44,919 nt of DNA, taken from positions 1 to 44,919 of the forward strand of contig DATKMK010000077.1 in assembly GCA_035541895.1 (NCBI GenBank), read 5' to 3'. Source of the stretch: DATKMK01 sp035541895. Its GTDB lineage: Bacteria > Desulfobacterota > Binatia > HRBIN30 > JACQVA1. Positions 14,816 through 23,500 of the stretch are shown piece by piece; position 1 is the stretch's first letter, and every line of letters begins with the position of its first letter. Made by a program: the position numbers and the translations under genes. The notes beneath the pieces are model-generated. The model did not search any database. It saw only the letters and a list, made by a program, of their open reading frames with translations, and was not told the DNA's origin.

Positions 14816-15445
14816 CTACTTTCGATTCTCGGCGACGACGATGGTGAACAACGACCGCGGCGAAGTCTTATACCGCCGGCGCAGTGCCATCGGTAGGTCG
14901 TCGAAGACTTCGTTCAAGTTCAAGGTCCGCCAGCCCAGTCGCCGCGTGATGGGTTCAATCGAGCGGTCGAGTGCAGCCAGGAGACGGTGGGGGCTGCGAA
15001 AATGGTTGATCACGACTACCGTCCCGCCGGGTCGGCAGACGCGTTGCGCTTCGCGCATCAACTTCGCAGTGTCGGGCACGACGCTGACCACGTGAAACGC
15101 CATGACGTAGTCGAAGCTGTCCTCGGGGAACTTCAGGTCGAGCGCGTCCATCGGCATGACGCTGATGTGTCGCCAGCCGTTGCGGATGATCTTTTCCTTC
15201 GCCTGCTCGAGCATTTCCGGCGCGAGATCGATTCCGGTCACCTGGCAGTGCGGCGGGTACGCCGGGAACGACAAGCCGGTGCCCGCCCCCACCTCAAGCA
15301 CCCGCGCCCCGGGCGGAATGTCCAAGTCGCGGATCACCTTGGCGATGCGCGGATAAAACACCCGCGTAAAGATGCGGTCGTAGAGGTGGGAGAACTCGTA
15401 GTAGATTTTGCTTTCGTGAGCTTGCGCTTGTTCCAGCGTCGGCAT
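14816..15445 (-). CDS. Class I SAM methyltransferase, PmtA/UbiE-like
   Basis: This 209-residue SAM-dependent methyltransferase has motif I LEVGAGTGLSFP (about 50-61), an acidic GIDLAPEMLEQA, MDALDLKFPEDSFDYVMAF and a GGTVVVINHF strand. The overall sequence, including the N-terminal YYEFSHLYDRIF and the C-terminal HRLLAALDRSIEP region, resembles phosphatidylethanolamine N-methyltransferases of the PmtA type. Lipid methylation is therefore the best guess, with UbiE-type quinone methylation as the alternative. It stands 139 bases upstream of ctpA on the same strand, but ctpA has its own promoter. Confidence 0.82.
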   Translation of the reverse strand: MPTLEQAQAHESKIYYEFSHLYDRIFTRVFYPRIAKVIRDLDIPPGARVLEVGAGTGLSFPAYPPHCQVTGIDLAPEMLEQAKEKIIRNGWRHISVMPMDALDLKFPEDSFDYVMAFHVVSVVPDTAKLMREAQRVCRPGGTVVVINHFRSPHRLLAALDRSIEPITRRLGWRTLNLNEVFDDLPMALRRRYKTSPRSLFTIVVAENRK

Positions 15446-15501
15446 GAGAGCCTCGTTCTCGGGTCAGCGAATGCGGAACGCAGTCGAACCAGTGCGGCCG
15501 G

Positions 15502-15696
15502 TCATGCGGCGGTCGCGCCCCGAAGTTGGCGTTTGAACGAGGCGATGTCGCGCCGACGGAATCGCCACTGCCGGCCCGTTTTGAAGGCCGGCAGGATCGA
15601 CTTGCGAGCGAACTCGTTCACCGTGTCCGGACTCAGGTCCAGGATCTGGGCCACTTCCTTACTGTTCAGAATCGCGTCGTCCTTGTCCATGTCCAT
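15502..15696 (-). CDS. Small excisionase/MerR-like helix-turn-helix protein
   Basis: This 64-residue DNA-binding protein belongs to the excisionase (HTH_17) family. The winged helix-turn-helix covers LNSKEVAQILDLSPDTVNEF (residues 10-29), and the wing FKTGRQWRFRRRDIASFKRQL follows. The ATG at 15696 is chosen because the domain begins shortly after it; 15690 is equally possible. Such proteins occur both in mobile elements and as stand-alone regulators. No integrase is near, so its role is unknown. Confidence 0.75.
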   Translation of the reverse strand: MDMDKDDAILNSKEVAQILDLSPDTVNEFARKSILPAFKTGRQWRFRRRDIASFKRQLRGATAA

Positions 15697-15890
15697 GCTG
15701 CTAATCGTACCTGACGGTGGCGCAGAGCACGTTCGCCCACCAGTGCGGTCTCGCGCGTCTAACACGGCGTGCTAATCCAGTCAAGACACGGTTCGCTAGC
15801 GGCCCGCCTCGACAGCAGGACCACGTGGCGCTGTGGCCTCGCGGTAAAGGAGCCTTCGCGAGATTTGCATCGCCGACTAGGCCAACTGTA

Positions 15891-16988
15891 ATGCGGGGAG
15901 CTTGGGCTTGTGGTCGGCTGCCGCTACCATGTGATCGGTGGGTCGTGCCGGGAGGGGCTGAGATTCAGCGCAAACGGAAGCGGCGGCGGGGCGCGAAGAG
16001 TCGCCGACGCGGGCGCTTGCCTTTGATCGCCGCCGAGGTCACGGGCCTTCTCACCGGGGCATTTCTGTTCGTCGTTGCGGCCTTGGGCCACGCGGCCGGG
16101 CATTTCATCGGCGACGACCTCTGGTCCGGCTTGTTGCCATTTGCGGCAGCCGTTCTCGTGCTCGCGCTCGTTACGGCGGTGGTACTCGGTGCGTGGCTCA
16201 CGCTGCGCCGCTGGCTGATACGCCGTATGCCGTTCGCTCCCGCAGTCTCGGCCCTGGTGCTCGCTGGCGTTGCGTGCTGGGGGGCACTACAAGCGGGGTT
16301 TGCGACCGAGGTCAGCAGTCTGCGCTTGCTGCTCGGCGGCCGCGCCGCGGCCGAGCGCCGCATGATTGCGCACCAAGTTTTGGCGGCGTACCGCCGCGCC
16401 GACCACGCCGAGCTGTCGCGCATGCTCGATCGAGCGCGTGCATATGACGGCCTGGTACGTGAAGCGGCGCGCGCCTACCAAGTCGATCCCGAAGTCCTGA
16501 TCGGCATCGCGGCCGCCGAATCCTCGTTTGCACCGCGCGACGGCGCCGACGGCGGCCGCGGTTTGTTTCAAATCACCTCACCGCCCACTCATGCGATGAG
16601 CACGGTCCAAGCGCAACTCGGCGTCACGCACGTCGACTTGCACGACCCGCGACACAACGCATTGGTGGCCGCGGCAACCTTGCGGTGTTACCTGGACGAC
16701 ATGCACGGCGATCTCTTCCTGGCGCTGCTCGCTTACAACATTGGCCCGCACAACGGGGGCTTGCGCGCGATCATGGAACAGTACGGCGCCCGTGACTTCG
16801 TGACGATCCAGCCGTATCTCCAGCATCTGCCGCGCGACTATCCGATTCGTGTCCTCGCCGCCGCCCTCGCCTACCGCGTGCGCCACATCGAAGGGCGACT
16901 GCCGCCGTACGAAGAGGGCGACAACGCCGTCCGCATCCAGCGCATCGGCATTCCGGGACTGCAATCGGACCTGGCCGCAGATCGGTAG
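15891..16988 (+). CDS. Membrane-anchored lytic transglycosylase (SLT domain)
   Basis: This roughly 365-residue protein has two or three N-terminal membrane segments (about 42-65, 75-100 and 112-130) preceded by a strongly basic stretch (KRKRRRGAKSRRRGR). The C-terminal goose-lysozyme-like SLT domain runs from about 190 to 330. The catalytic Glu is at about 210 in IAAAESSF; GRGLFQIT and LLAYNIGPHNGG are conserved. It would cleave peptidoglycan between MurNAc and GlcNAc from the outer face of the inner membrane. The start is uncertain: the frame is open back to 15717, and a GTG near 15945 is also possible. Confidence 0.8.
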   Translation: MRGAWACGRLPLPCDRWVVPGGAEIQRKRKRRRGAKSRRRGRLPLIAAEVTGLLTGAFLFVVAALGHAAGHFIGDDLWSGLLPFAAAVLVLALVTAVVLGAWLTLRRWLIRRMPFAPAVSALVLAGVACWGALQAGFATEVSSLRLLLGGRAAAERRMIAHQVLAAYRRADHAELSRMLDRARAYDGLVREAARAYQVDPEVLIGIAAAESSFAPRDGADGGRGLFQITSPPTHAMSTVQAQLGVTHVDLHDPRHNALVAAATLRCYLDDMHGDLFLALLAYNIGPHNGGLRAIMEQYGARDFVTIQPYLQHLPRDYPIRVLAAALAYRVRHIEGRLPPYEEGDNAVRIQRIGIPGLQSDLAADR

Positions 16989-17019
16989 GACGATGGGTTG
17001 TCGGCCCACCGCGTTGCCA

Positions 17020-18942
17020 TCAATCGAGGTTGTCGATGCTCACACCGGCGACCACGTCGGCCAGCGTGACTCCGAAGATGCGCGAGTAGAAGTACAACTC
17101 AGCTTCGAGCGATCGCTTGATGTTCTCGGCTCGGCGAAACCCATGCCCTTCGCCGGCGAATGCCACGTATGCAACCGGTAGTCGCTTCGCCCGCAGCGCG
17201 GCCACCATTGCTTCGGCCTGATTCGGCGGCACAACCCGGTCGTCGAGTCCCTGAAAGAAGATGACCGGACACGACAATTTATCGGTAAAGTGGACCGGCG
17301 AGCGCGCCCGGTAGACATCGGCGCGTGCGGGATACGGACCGATCAGTCGCTCTTCGTAACGCGACTCGAACTTGTGCGTGTCGCGCGCCAACGCTTCGAG
17401 GTCACCGATCCCGTAGTAACTCGCGCCGGCTCCGAACAGATCGTGAAACGTCAGCGCGCAGAGCGTCGTGTACCCGCCCGCACTGCTGCCGCGAATCGCG
17501 AGTCGATTGCCATCGACGACCCCGCCCTTGACCAAGTACCGCGCACCATTGACGCAATCGTCGACGTCCACGATGCCCCACTGTCCGTTGAGGCGCTCGC
17601 GATACGCCCGGCCGTAGCCGGTGCTGCCCCGATAGTTCACGTCGAGCACCGCGATACCGCGGCTCGTCCAGTACTGAATACGAAGATTGAGCGCGCTGGA
17701 CGTAGCCGCCGTCGGTCCACCGTGACTTACGACCAGGAGTGGCGGCCGCTCGTCGGGCGGCCCGCACCAGCCTCGATTGCGCGGGGCGTAGTACAACGCG
17801 TGCGCCGTCGTATCGTATGACGTCGAGAACTCGATCGGCTCGGGGGGGGACAAATCGGCGGGTTCGATCGCTATACTGATTGAGCGGCGCAGTACTTCGA
17901 CGTCTCGCGTCGCGAGATCGATCCGCACGAGCGCCGCTGCCTCCATCGGCGACGCGGCATGACACACCACGTGATCCCCTGCGGCTCGAATCATGGAGAA
18001 GTCAGTATACGGCACCTCGATCACCGCAAGGGCTTTGGTCGCCGGGTTCAGCGTCGCCAGCCGCCAGCGACCCCGCTGCGTGTACGCGCACACGATCGTG
18101 TCGCCGGCGACGGCGAACGTGGACATCGCGAAGTTCCACTGGGGCACACCGAATTCCGCGGCCATCTCGCAGAGCGGCTCGGCGGCGCGACCGCGCCAGC
18201 GGTAGAGATTCCACCAGCCGCTGCGATCGGAGACGAAGTACAGACTGCCATCGGCTGCCCATTCGGGCTGGAACATTGATTCGGAGTCTCCGCCCGCGAT
18301 GCGCGCGGTGTCCCGTACGGCGCCGCCACCATCGATCGTCGCGACCCAGAGTTCGCACCCATCCCACGGCATGTTCGGATGGTTCCAGGCCAACCAGGCC
18401 AGTTTCGATCCATCCGCGTTGAGCCGGGGCGACGAATAAAAGTCGTTGCCCGAGACCAGCACGATTGGCGCGATACGTCCGTCGAGATCGACACCAACCA
18501 CCGCGTTGATCGCTTCACGATCAGTCGGCGTGTGATCCTCACGTACACACACCAACCGATTGCGCGCACGATCGACAACGCCGTCGGCATACCGCCACGA
18601 GCCTTCCGGAGTAATCGGCCGCGGTGCGCGCGCGTGGTCCTGGCGATACACCCGCTGATCGGCGAAGTTCGAGAAGTACACGGCGCCATCGCTCACCGTG
18701 AACGCGCCACCGCCGTACTCGTGCACCCGCGTGCGCGCGTTGAACCCCGGCGGCGTCACGTCGTTGATCGCGCCGTCCATCGTGCGTCGCACGATGACCG
18801 ATCGCCCACCCTCGGTTGGGCGTAACTCGCTCCAGTAGACGTCGTCCCGATCGAGGACGATCTGCCCCAACCCGATCGCCACCGACGCAATCAGGTCAGC
18901 GGTGATTGGAGACTTCCAAGCGCCGTACGGAGCTGTTGTCAT
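17020..18942 (-). CDS. S9 family prolyl oligopeptidase/acylaminoacyl peptidase
   Basis: This is a 640-residue enzyme with an N-terminal seven-bladed propeller (about 20-370) and a C-terminal alpha/beta-hydrolase domain (about 375-635). The nucleophile is Ser487 in RGSSAGGY; the catalytic Asp is in GLDDRVVPP and the His in GEGHGFRR. HGGPTA gives the oxyanion-hole strand. It has no signal peptide, so it is probably cytoplasmic, cleaving short peptides. The start is the ATG at 18942, or the GTG codon just before it. It follows the methyltransferase gene by 28 bases on the same strand. Confidence 0.9.
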   Translation of the reverse strand: MTTAPYGAWKSPITADLIASVAIGLGQIVLDRDDVYWSELRPTEGGRSVIVRRTMDGAINDVTPPGFNARTRVHEYGGGAFTVSDGAVYFSNFADQRVYRQDHARAPRPITPEGSWRYADGVVDRARNRLVCVREDHTPTDREAINAVVGVDLDGRIAPIVLVSGNDFYSSPRLNADGSKLAWLAWNHPNMPWDGCELWVATIDGGGAVRDTARIAGGDSESMFQPEWAADGSLYFVSDRSGWWNLYRWRGRAAEPLCEMAAEFGVPQWNFAMSTFAVAGDTIVCAYTQRGRWRLATLNPATKALAVIEVPYTDFSMIRAAGDHVVCHAASPMEAAALVRIDLATRDVEVLRRSISIAIEPADLSPPEPIEFSTSYDTTAHALYYAPRNRGWCGPPDERPPLLVVSHGGPTAATSSALNLRIQYWTSRGIAVLDVNYRGSTGYGRAYRERLNGQWGIVDVDDCVNGARYLVKGGVVDGNRLAIRGSSAGGYTTLCALTFHDLFGAGASYYGIGDLEALARDTHKFESRYEERLIGPYPARADVYRARSPVHFTDKLSCPVIFFQGLDDRVVPPNQAEAMVAALRAKRLPVAYVAFAGEGHGFRRAENIKRSLEAELYFYSRIFGVTLADVVAGVSIDNLD

Positions 18943-18972
18943 CACCGCCGGGCCTTCAATGGCTCGCCGCAG

Positions 18973-19710
18973 CTACGCAGTGGGCCTTTGCCCACCGAAC
19001 ACAGCCAACTCGAAGACCTTGAAGTAGCAATCCACGTCGGCGAAGCCGATCGCGCGCAGCCACCCGCACTGCATCTCGACCGGCGCTAGAATGTTCGCGG
19101 CCTTGTCGGGACGGCGATGAAACTCGTCCGCGATCTGTTCGCGGGTCTTGGCGCCGGGCTGCTTCGCTTGAAACCCGTGGAGACACTCGATCATCAGGTC
19201 ATCCGACATCGCCTCGACGGCCGGCGCGGATGACTGCACGTGCTCGATGTTGACGAAGATGCCCCCGGGCTCGAGCCGGTCGAATATCTCGCCGTACAAT
19301 TCGCGCTTGCGCTCGTGCGTCAGGTGATGGATCGCGTACGCCGAGACGATCGCATCGAACGATGCGTCCGGATCGAGATCCCCGGCCCAACTCGGCGCAG
19401 CAAGGTCAGCGGTCACGAAGCGCGCGGAGGGCGTCTGCGCCCTCACCGCGGCGCGCGCGGCGGCGAGCATCGGCTCAGAGAAATCAACCAAGGTGGCGTG
19501 CGCCGCGGGATAGCGCGCCAGCAACGCCTGCGCGAGCGCGCCCCCGCCGCAGCCGAGATCAGCGAAGCGCTCAACCGGCCGGCGATTCGACTCGATCACG
19601 CGCAGCATAATCTCGATCTGCTCGACGCCGAACGGAATTCCACCGCGGGTTTCGCGGAGATAGCTTCTAACCATGTCTGGTCGTTGCCAAACGACATCTT
19701 GCCGTGCCAT
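18973..19710 (-). CDS. Class I SAM-dependent methyltransferase
   Basis: This 245-residue methyltransferase has motif I FADLGCGGGALAQALL (about 49-64), the acidic LVDFSEPML, VTADLAAP and a LEPGGIFVNIEH strand. The region around SAYAIHHLTHERKRELY is common in methyltransferases related to trans-aconitate or ubiquinone enzymes. The substrate is unknown. The ATG at 19710 has GGGGAGGT six bases upstream, far better than an in-frame start at 19812. It is probably co-transcribed with the S9 peptidase gene. Confidence 0.85.
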   Translation of the reverse strand: MARQDVVWQRPDMVRSYLRETRGGIPFGVEQIEIMLRVIESNRRPVERFADLGCGGGALAQALLARYPAAHATLVDFSEPMLAAARAAVRAQTPSARFVTADLAAPSWAGDLDPDASFDAIVSAYAIHHLTHERKRELYGEIFDRLEPGGIFVNIEHVQSSAPAVEAMSDDLMIECLHGFQAKQPGAKTREQIADEFHRRPDKAANILAPVEMQCGWLRAIGFADVDCYFKVFELAVFGGQRPTA

Positions 19711-19863
19711 TGCCGACCTCCCCGGCGCAGCATCGCCGCCGCCGCTCGCATCGTCAAGGCGCGCGGTCCAACAAACGTCCGCGATCAATACCGAATCGAT
19801 CGGCGTCACCACAGGGTAGAGGCGGGACTCCGTGCCCTGCCGTTCATCTGCTTCGGCGAATGA

Positions 19864-20298
19864 CTACTGTGCGAGAATCGATTGCCGCTGCTTTTGGTAT
19901 TCCTCGCGGCTGATCTGGCCGTGATCCACCATCCGCTTCAACTCGACAAGGCGGTCCGCGCGGGTCCGCTCCGTCGCGCTGGCGGTCGACTTCGCGGCCG
20001 GCGCTGCCGGCCCCAACCGTCGAATGCGATGGATCACGCGCTGCGCGAGGTGCGCGAGCCACGCGGCTCCGGTAGCCCACAGAACGCTGTTGGCTACCAG
20101 CAATTCAAAGAAGTGCAGGTTCTGAATCCGCCGCGGCACCAGAACGAAGAGCGGGTATGAATAGGCGTTCCACAGCGACTCGCCGTTGGCCAGAGCGATC
20201 TCGCCGATATGAGTCTTCCAGCCGAACCACTGCGCGGCGAAGTGGAGGCCGAACGCAGTCAGCCATACGCCGCTCGTGATCAGATCACGAATGCGCAT
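19864..20298 (-). CDS. Small membrane protein with C-terminal SHOCT domain
   Basis: This 144-residue protein has two hydrophobic segments (about 8-24 and 62-88) and an Ala-rich, charged linker. Its C-terminal SHOCT motif is LVELKRMVDHGQISREEYQ, a short oligomerisation segment common at the ends of small membrane proteins. The ATG at 20298 is preferred because it starts directly before the first hydrophobic segment. Function is not known. The 281 bases upstream hold a hairpin but no gene that I can support. Confidence 0.65.
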   Translation of the reverse strand: MRIRDLITSGVWLTAFGLHFAAQWFGWKTHIGEIALANGESLWNAYSYPLFVLVPRRIQNLHFFELLVANSVLWATGAAWLAHLAQRVIHRIRRLGPAAPAAKSTASATERTRADRLVELKRMVDHGQISREEYQKQRQSILAQ

Positions 20299-20487
20299 CG
20301 CTGTTCGCCTCCGGCTGCATTGCAAGCGCCAGTCGGCACGGCACCCTCTCGATCATTCGGGGGACACATCCGGCCGTGGCCATGTATGGTCCGCATACGT
20401 TCTCCCGCCGGTCGCAGAGCCGTTTCATCACCCGACCCTACCGACTCGCTATTGCCAAGCACGTGCCAGTGCGATGCGGAATCTATG

Positions 20488-20515
20488 GCGCCGCCCGGCC
20501 GACTGTGGGCGGCGC
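20488..20515. terminator. GC-rich hairpin downstream of the GH44 gene
   Basis: GCGCCGCCC (20488-20496) and GGGCGGCGC (20507-20515) form a perfect nine-base-pair stem with a ten-base loop. It lies 64 bases past the GH44 stop. Neither side has a long T-tract; the plus side has only CTTTG. It may protect or end the GH44 transcript. Confidence 0.4.
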
Positions 20516-20579
20516 ATCTTTGTCGCTGACAATCCTCGACCGCCGGTTTGGTGATGGATCGCACCCACTTCCGCACGCT

Positions 20580-23500
20580 TCACTGCGGCGCGAGTTCGGC
20601 GGGCGTGAGGGCGCGGGAATAGAGCGAGACATCGTCGAGCGCACCCGCGAACCGAAGTGCTGCGCAGTTGTAACTCGCCAGGCAGACCGGATTGGTGTTG
20701 GCGGACACACTGCCGGTATGTGGAGTGTTGCCGACTTCCGCCCCACTCACATAGAAGCGCAGCACGATGCCATCGAACGTCACCGCGACATAACTCCACG
20801 TGTTGAGCGGAACGCTGCCGTAGGCTCCGATGGTCGCGTAACTCCACGCAATGCTGTCGGCGTACGTCAACTGCCCGTTGCTCAGCGCGAAGCTGTACTG
20901 CCCTTCCTTGTGCACGATGACGCGATAGCCGTTGCTGGCGGTCGGCCGTACCCACGCGGCAATCGTCAAACCGGTTCCAGTGATCCTCACGCTAGCGCTG
21001 TCGGCGATGCGCACTTGATCGTCGACGCCGTCGAAGGCGCCGGCACTGCCGACTTTGCCGCTCGTCCAAGCCATCCCGTTTTGGGCGGTGCCGCTGTTGT
21101 TCATGCCGCTGCTGTCGCGCACGGTCGTCCCGCTGCCTTCATCGAAGCGCCAGAAGGCCGTTCGCCCGGCCGGCGTGGCGGCTGGCGTCGGTGTTTGGGT
21201 GGGGTTACCGGCGGCGGCGTGCGCTTGGAGTTCAGCGGCACTCAGCGGACGAGCGTACAGCGCGACCTCGTCGAGGGCGCCGCCGAATCGCAACGCGCTG
21301 CAGTTGTACGCGCCGAGGCACAGCGGATTGCCGTTGGCTGTCAGACTGCCGATACGAGCCTTGGTGCCGACGACTATCCCGTTCAGGTAGAACCGGATGC
21401 TGCTGCCGTCGAACGTGACCGCCACATGACTCCAGGCGTTCGTGGCCACGTTGCCGTAGGATCCGACGGTTGCGTAACTCCAGGTCATACTGTCGGCGTA
21501 GGTCAACTGGCCGTTGCTGAGAGCGAGCGAGAACTGTCCTTCCTTGTGCACGAGAACGCGATACCCGTCGGTTGCCGACGGGCGCACCCACGCTTCGATG
21601 CTCAGTCCGGTTCCGCTGACGTTGACGCTCGGACTACTACTGATGCGTACCTGATCGTCGACGGCATCGAAGGCACCGGCGCCCCCGATCCGGCCCGTGC
21701 TCCACGTCATGCCGTTCTGTGCCGTACCGGTATTGCCGAAACCGCTGCTGTCGCCGACCACGGTTCCGCGGCCCTCGTCGAATCGCCAGTAGCCCAGCGG
21801 TCCCGCTTCCGTGGGCGTGGCTGCCGCGCTCGTAAAGGTGGCGGCAGGTGTCGCGGTAAACGAAGCCGACGCCGTTGCACTCGCGGCTTTCGTCAGCGAC
21901 GGCGTAGGGGTCGAGGTCGGCGCTACCGTGGCAGCCGACGTCCTCGTCGTCGTCGGTGTTTTGGTCGGGGTCGCGCTCGGGGTGCGCGACGGAGTCGCGG
22001 TGGCGGTCGCGGACGGTGTCATCGTCGGAGTTGCAATTGCGATACGGGTCGGTGACGCTGTGGCGCTCATCGTCCGCGTGATCGTTGCCGTCGACGTCGC
22101 GGTGCTGCTTGCGCTCGGCGTCGCCGAGGCAGAGCCGGCGCCGGTGGGCAGAACGAGCAGCGTGATCGACGAGGCCGGAAACGTCGAGCTGAAGCCCGCT
22201 GGACCGATGGGCTGATCGGTATCGCGGACGACCGCCGCCACGTTCGCCGGGCTGTAGCGGAAGACTGGCGCGATCACCGCGCCGTTGAAACCCGCGAGAG
22301 TCACCGTGCTGGTCAGCGGGCTGCCGGTCTTGTTGACGACGATGATCGTCAGGGCGCCATCGCTGCTGCGCTGGGCCGCGTACACCGACAGTTGCGATTG
22401 ATCGTCGCTGTCGGCGCGCACGCCGATGTCGCCGAAGCGACCGCGCGCGCCGTCGTAGTTGAGGAACATCCGGAACGCGAATGCGCCGGGTTGCGTCGAT
22501 GTCGGCGGGCGCCACAATGTTGCGAGATCAAGGCCCTCTCGACCGAAGATGCCGAGAACATCGGCCTGCGCCAGCGCGCCGTTGATGTGATCGAGCGCGC
22601 CCCAGTTGTATTCGGAGATCGCCAACTTGGTGCTCGGGTAGTTGTTACTCATCCACTCGCGCATGCGTGGAATCAAACGGACCGTGTCGGCGATCCAGCT
22701 TTCGTCGACATACGTCGGATCCCACAGCGAGCGCGTCGACCGCAGCCGCAGCGCTTGCGTGTTGGCGTCCCCCGCACCCGATAACGACACGCCGGACGCC
22801 TGCGGGTAATAGTGCTCGTCGAGGTAGTCTAGAATGCGCGTGCCGTGCTGCTCCTCGTAGGTGCGCATCTGTTGGAGATACCATTCAGCGAAGGCCGTGT
22901 TGCCGTGCGCCAGTCGATCCTGGGGATTATTCCACCAGTCACCGCCGGACACCCAATCGAGGGTCGACCAGAAGTATCCGGTCCAACCCCATTCCGCTGG
23001 TCCAAGCGTCTGAGCCGATGGATCAACCGCCTTGATCGCGGCGGCATACGCGAAGGTGCGATCGCGTATCTCGTCGAAGCTCGTCGGGCTGGGATGCACG
23101 TCGCGATGAGTGTCCGACCACAACATCGGTTCGTTGTCGAGGTTGTAGAATCGCACGCCGCCGCCCGCGGCGGTGCCGTAGCGCCCAATGAAGTGCTGCA
23201 CCCATGCCTGCACGTAGCTGGGCGTGATGGCGACGCTGGTGTCGACTGGGCTGTTGCCGGTGATCGTGCTGCCGCTGGCGGTGATACCGTTGCCGCAATC
23301 GGGACGCCACGGATCGGTGGAGTGCTGCGCGCCATACTTCGCGACGCTGAAGCCGCACGCATAGGCGCGATCCTTCGGCGTCCAACCGATCAGGGGAACG
23401 GTCATGAGTGTCGCCGTCCCCGTGCGGCGATCTTGGTCGACGAACCGATCGCTGCTCGAACCGTCGGGCAACGCCGCCGGATTGCCGTTGTCGTTGGGAA

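Noticed and set aside
20376..22055. A 559-codon plus-strand open frame opposite the GH44 tail
   Set aside because: It mirrors the repeated LamG and linker coding sequence and has repeat composition only.
21805..22140. A CRISPR-like or tandem-repeat array
   Set aside because: The repetition is degenerate codons for Thr/Ser/Pro in an open frame, without equal spacers.
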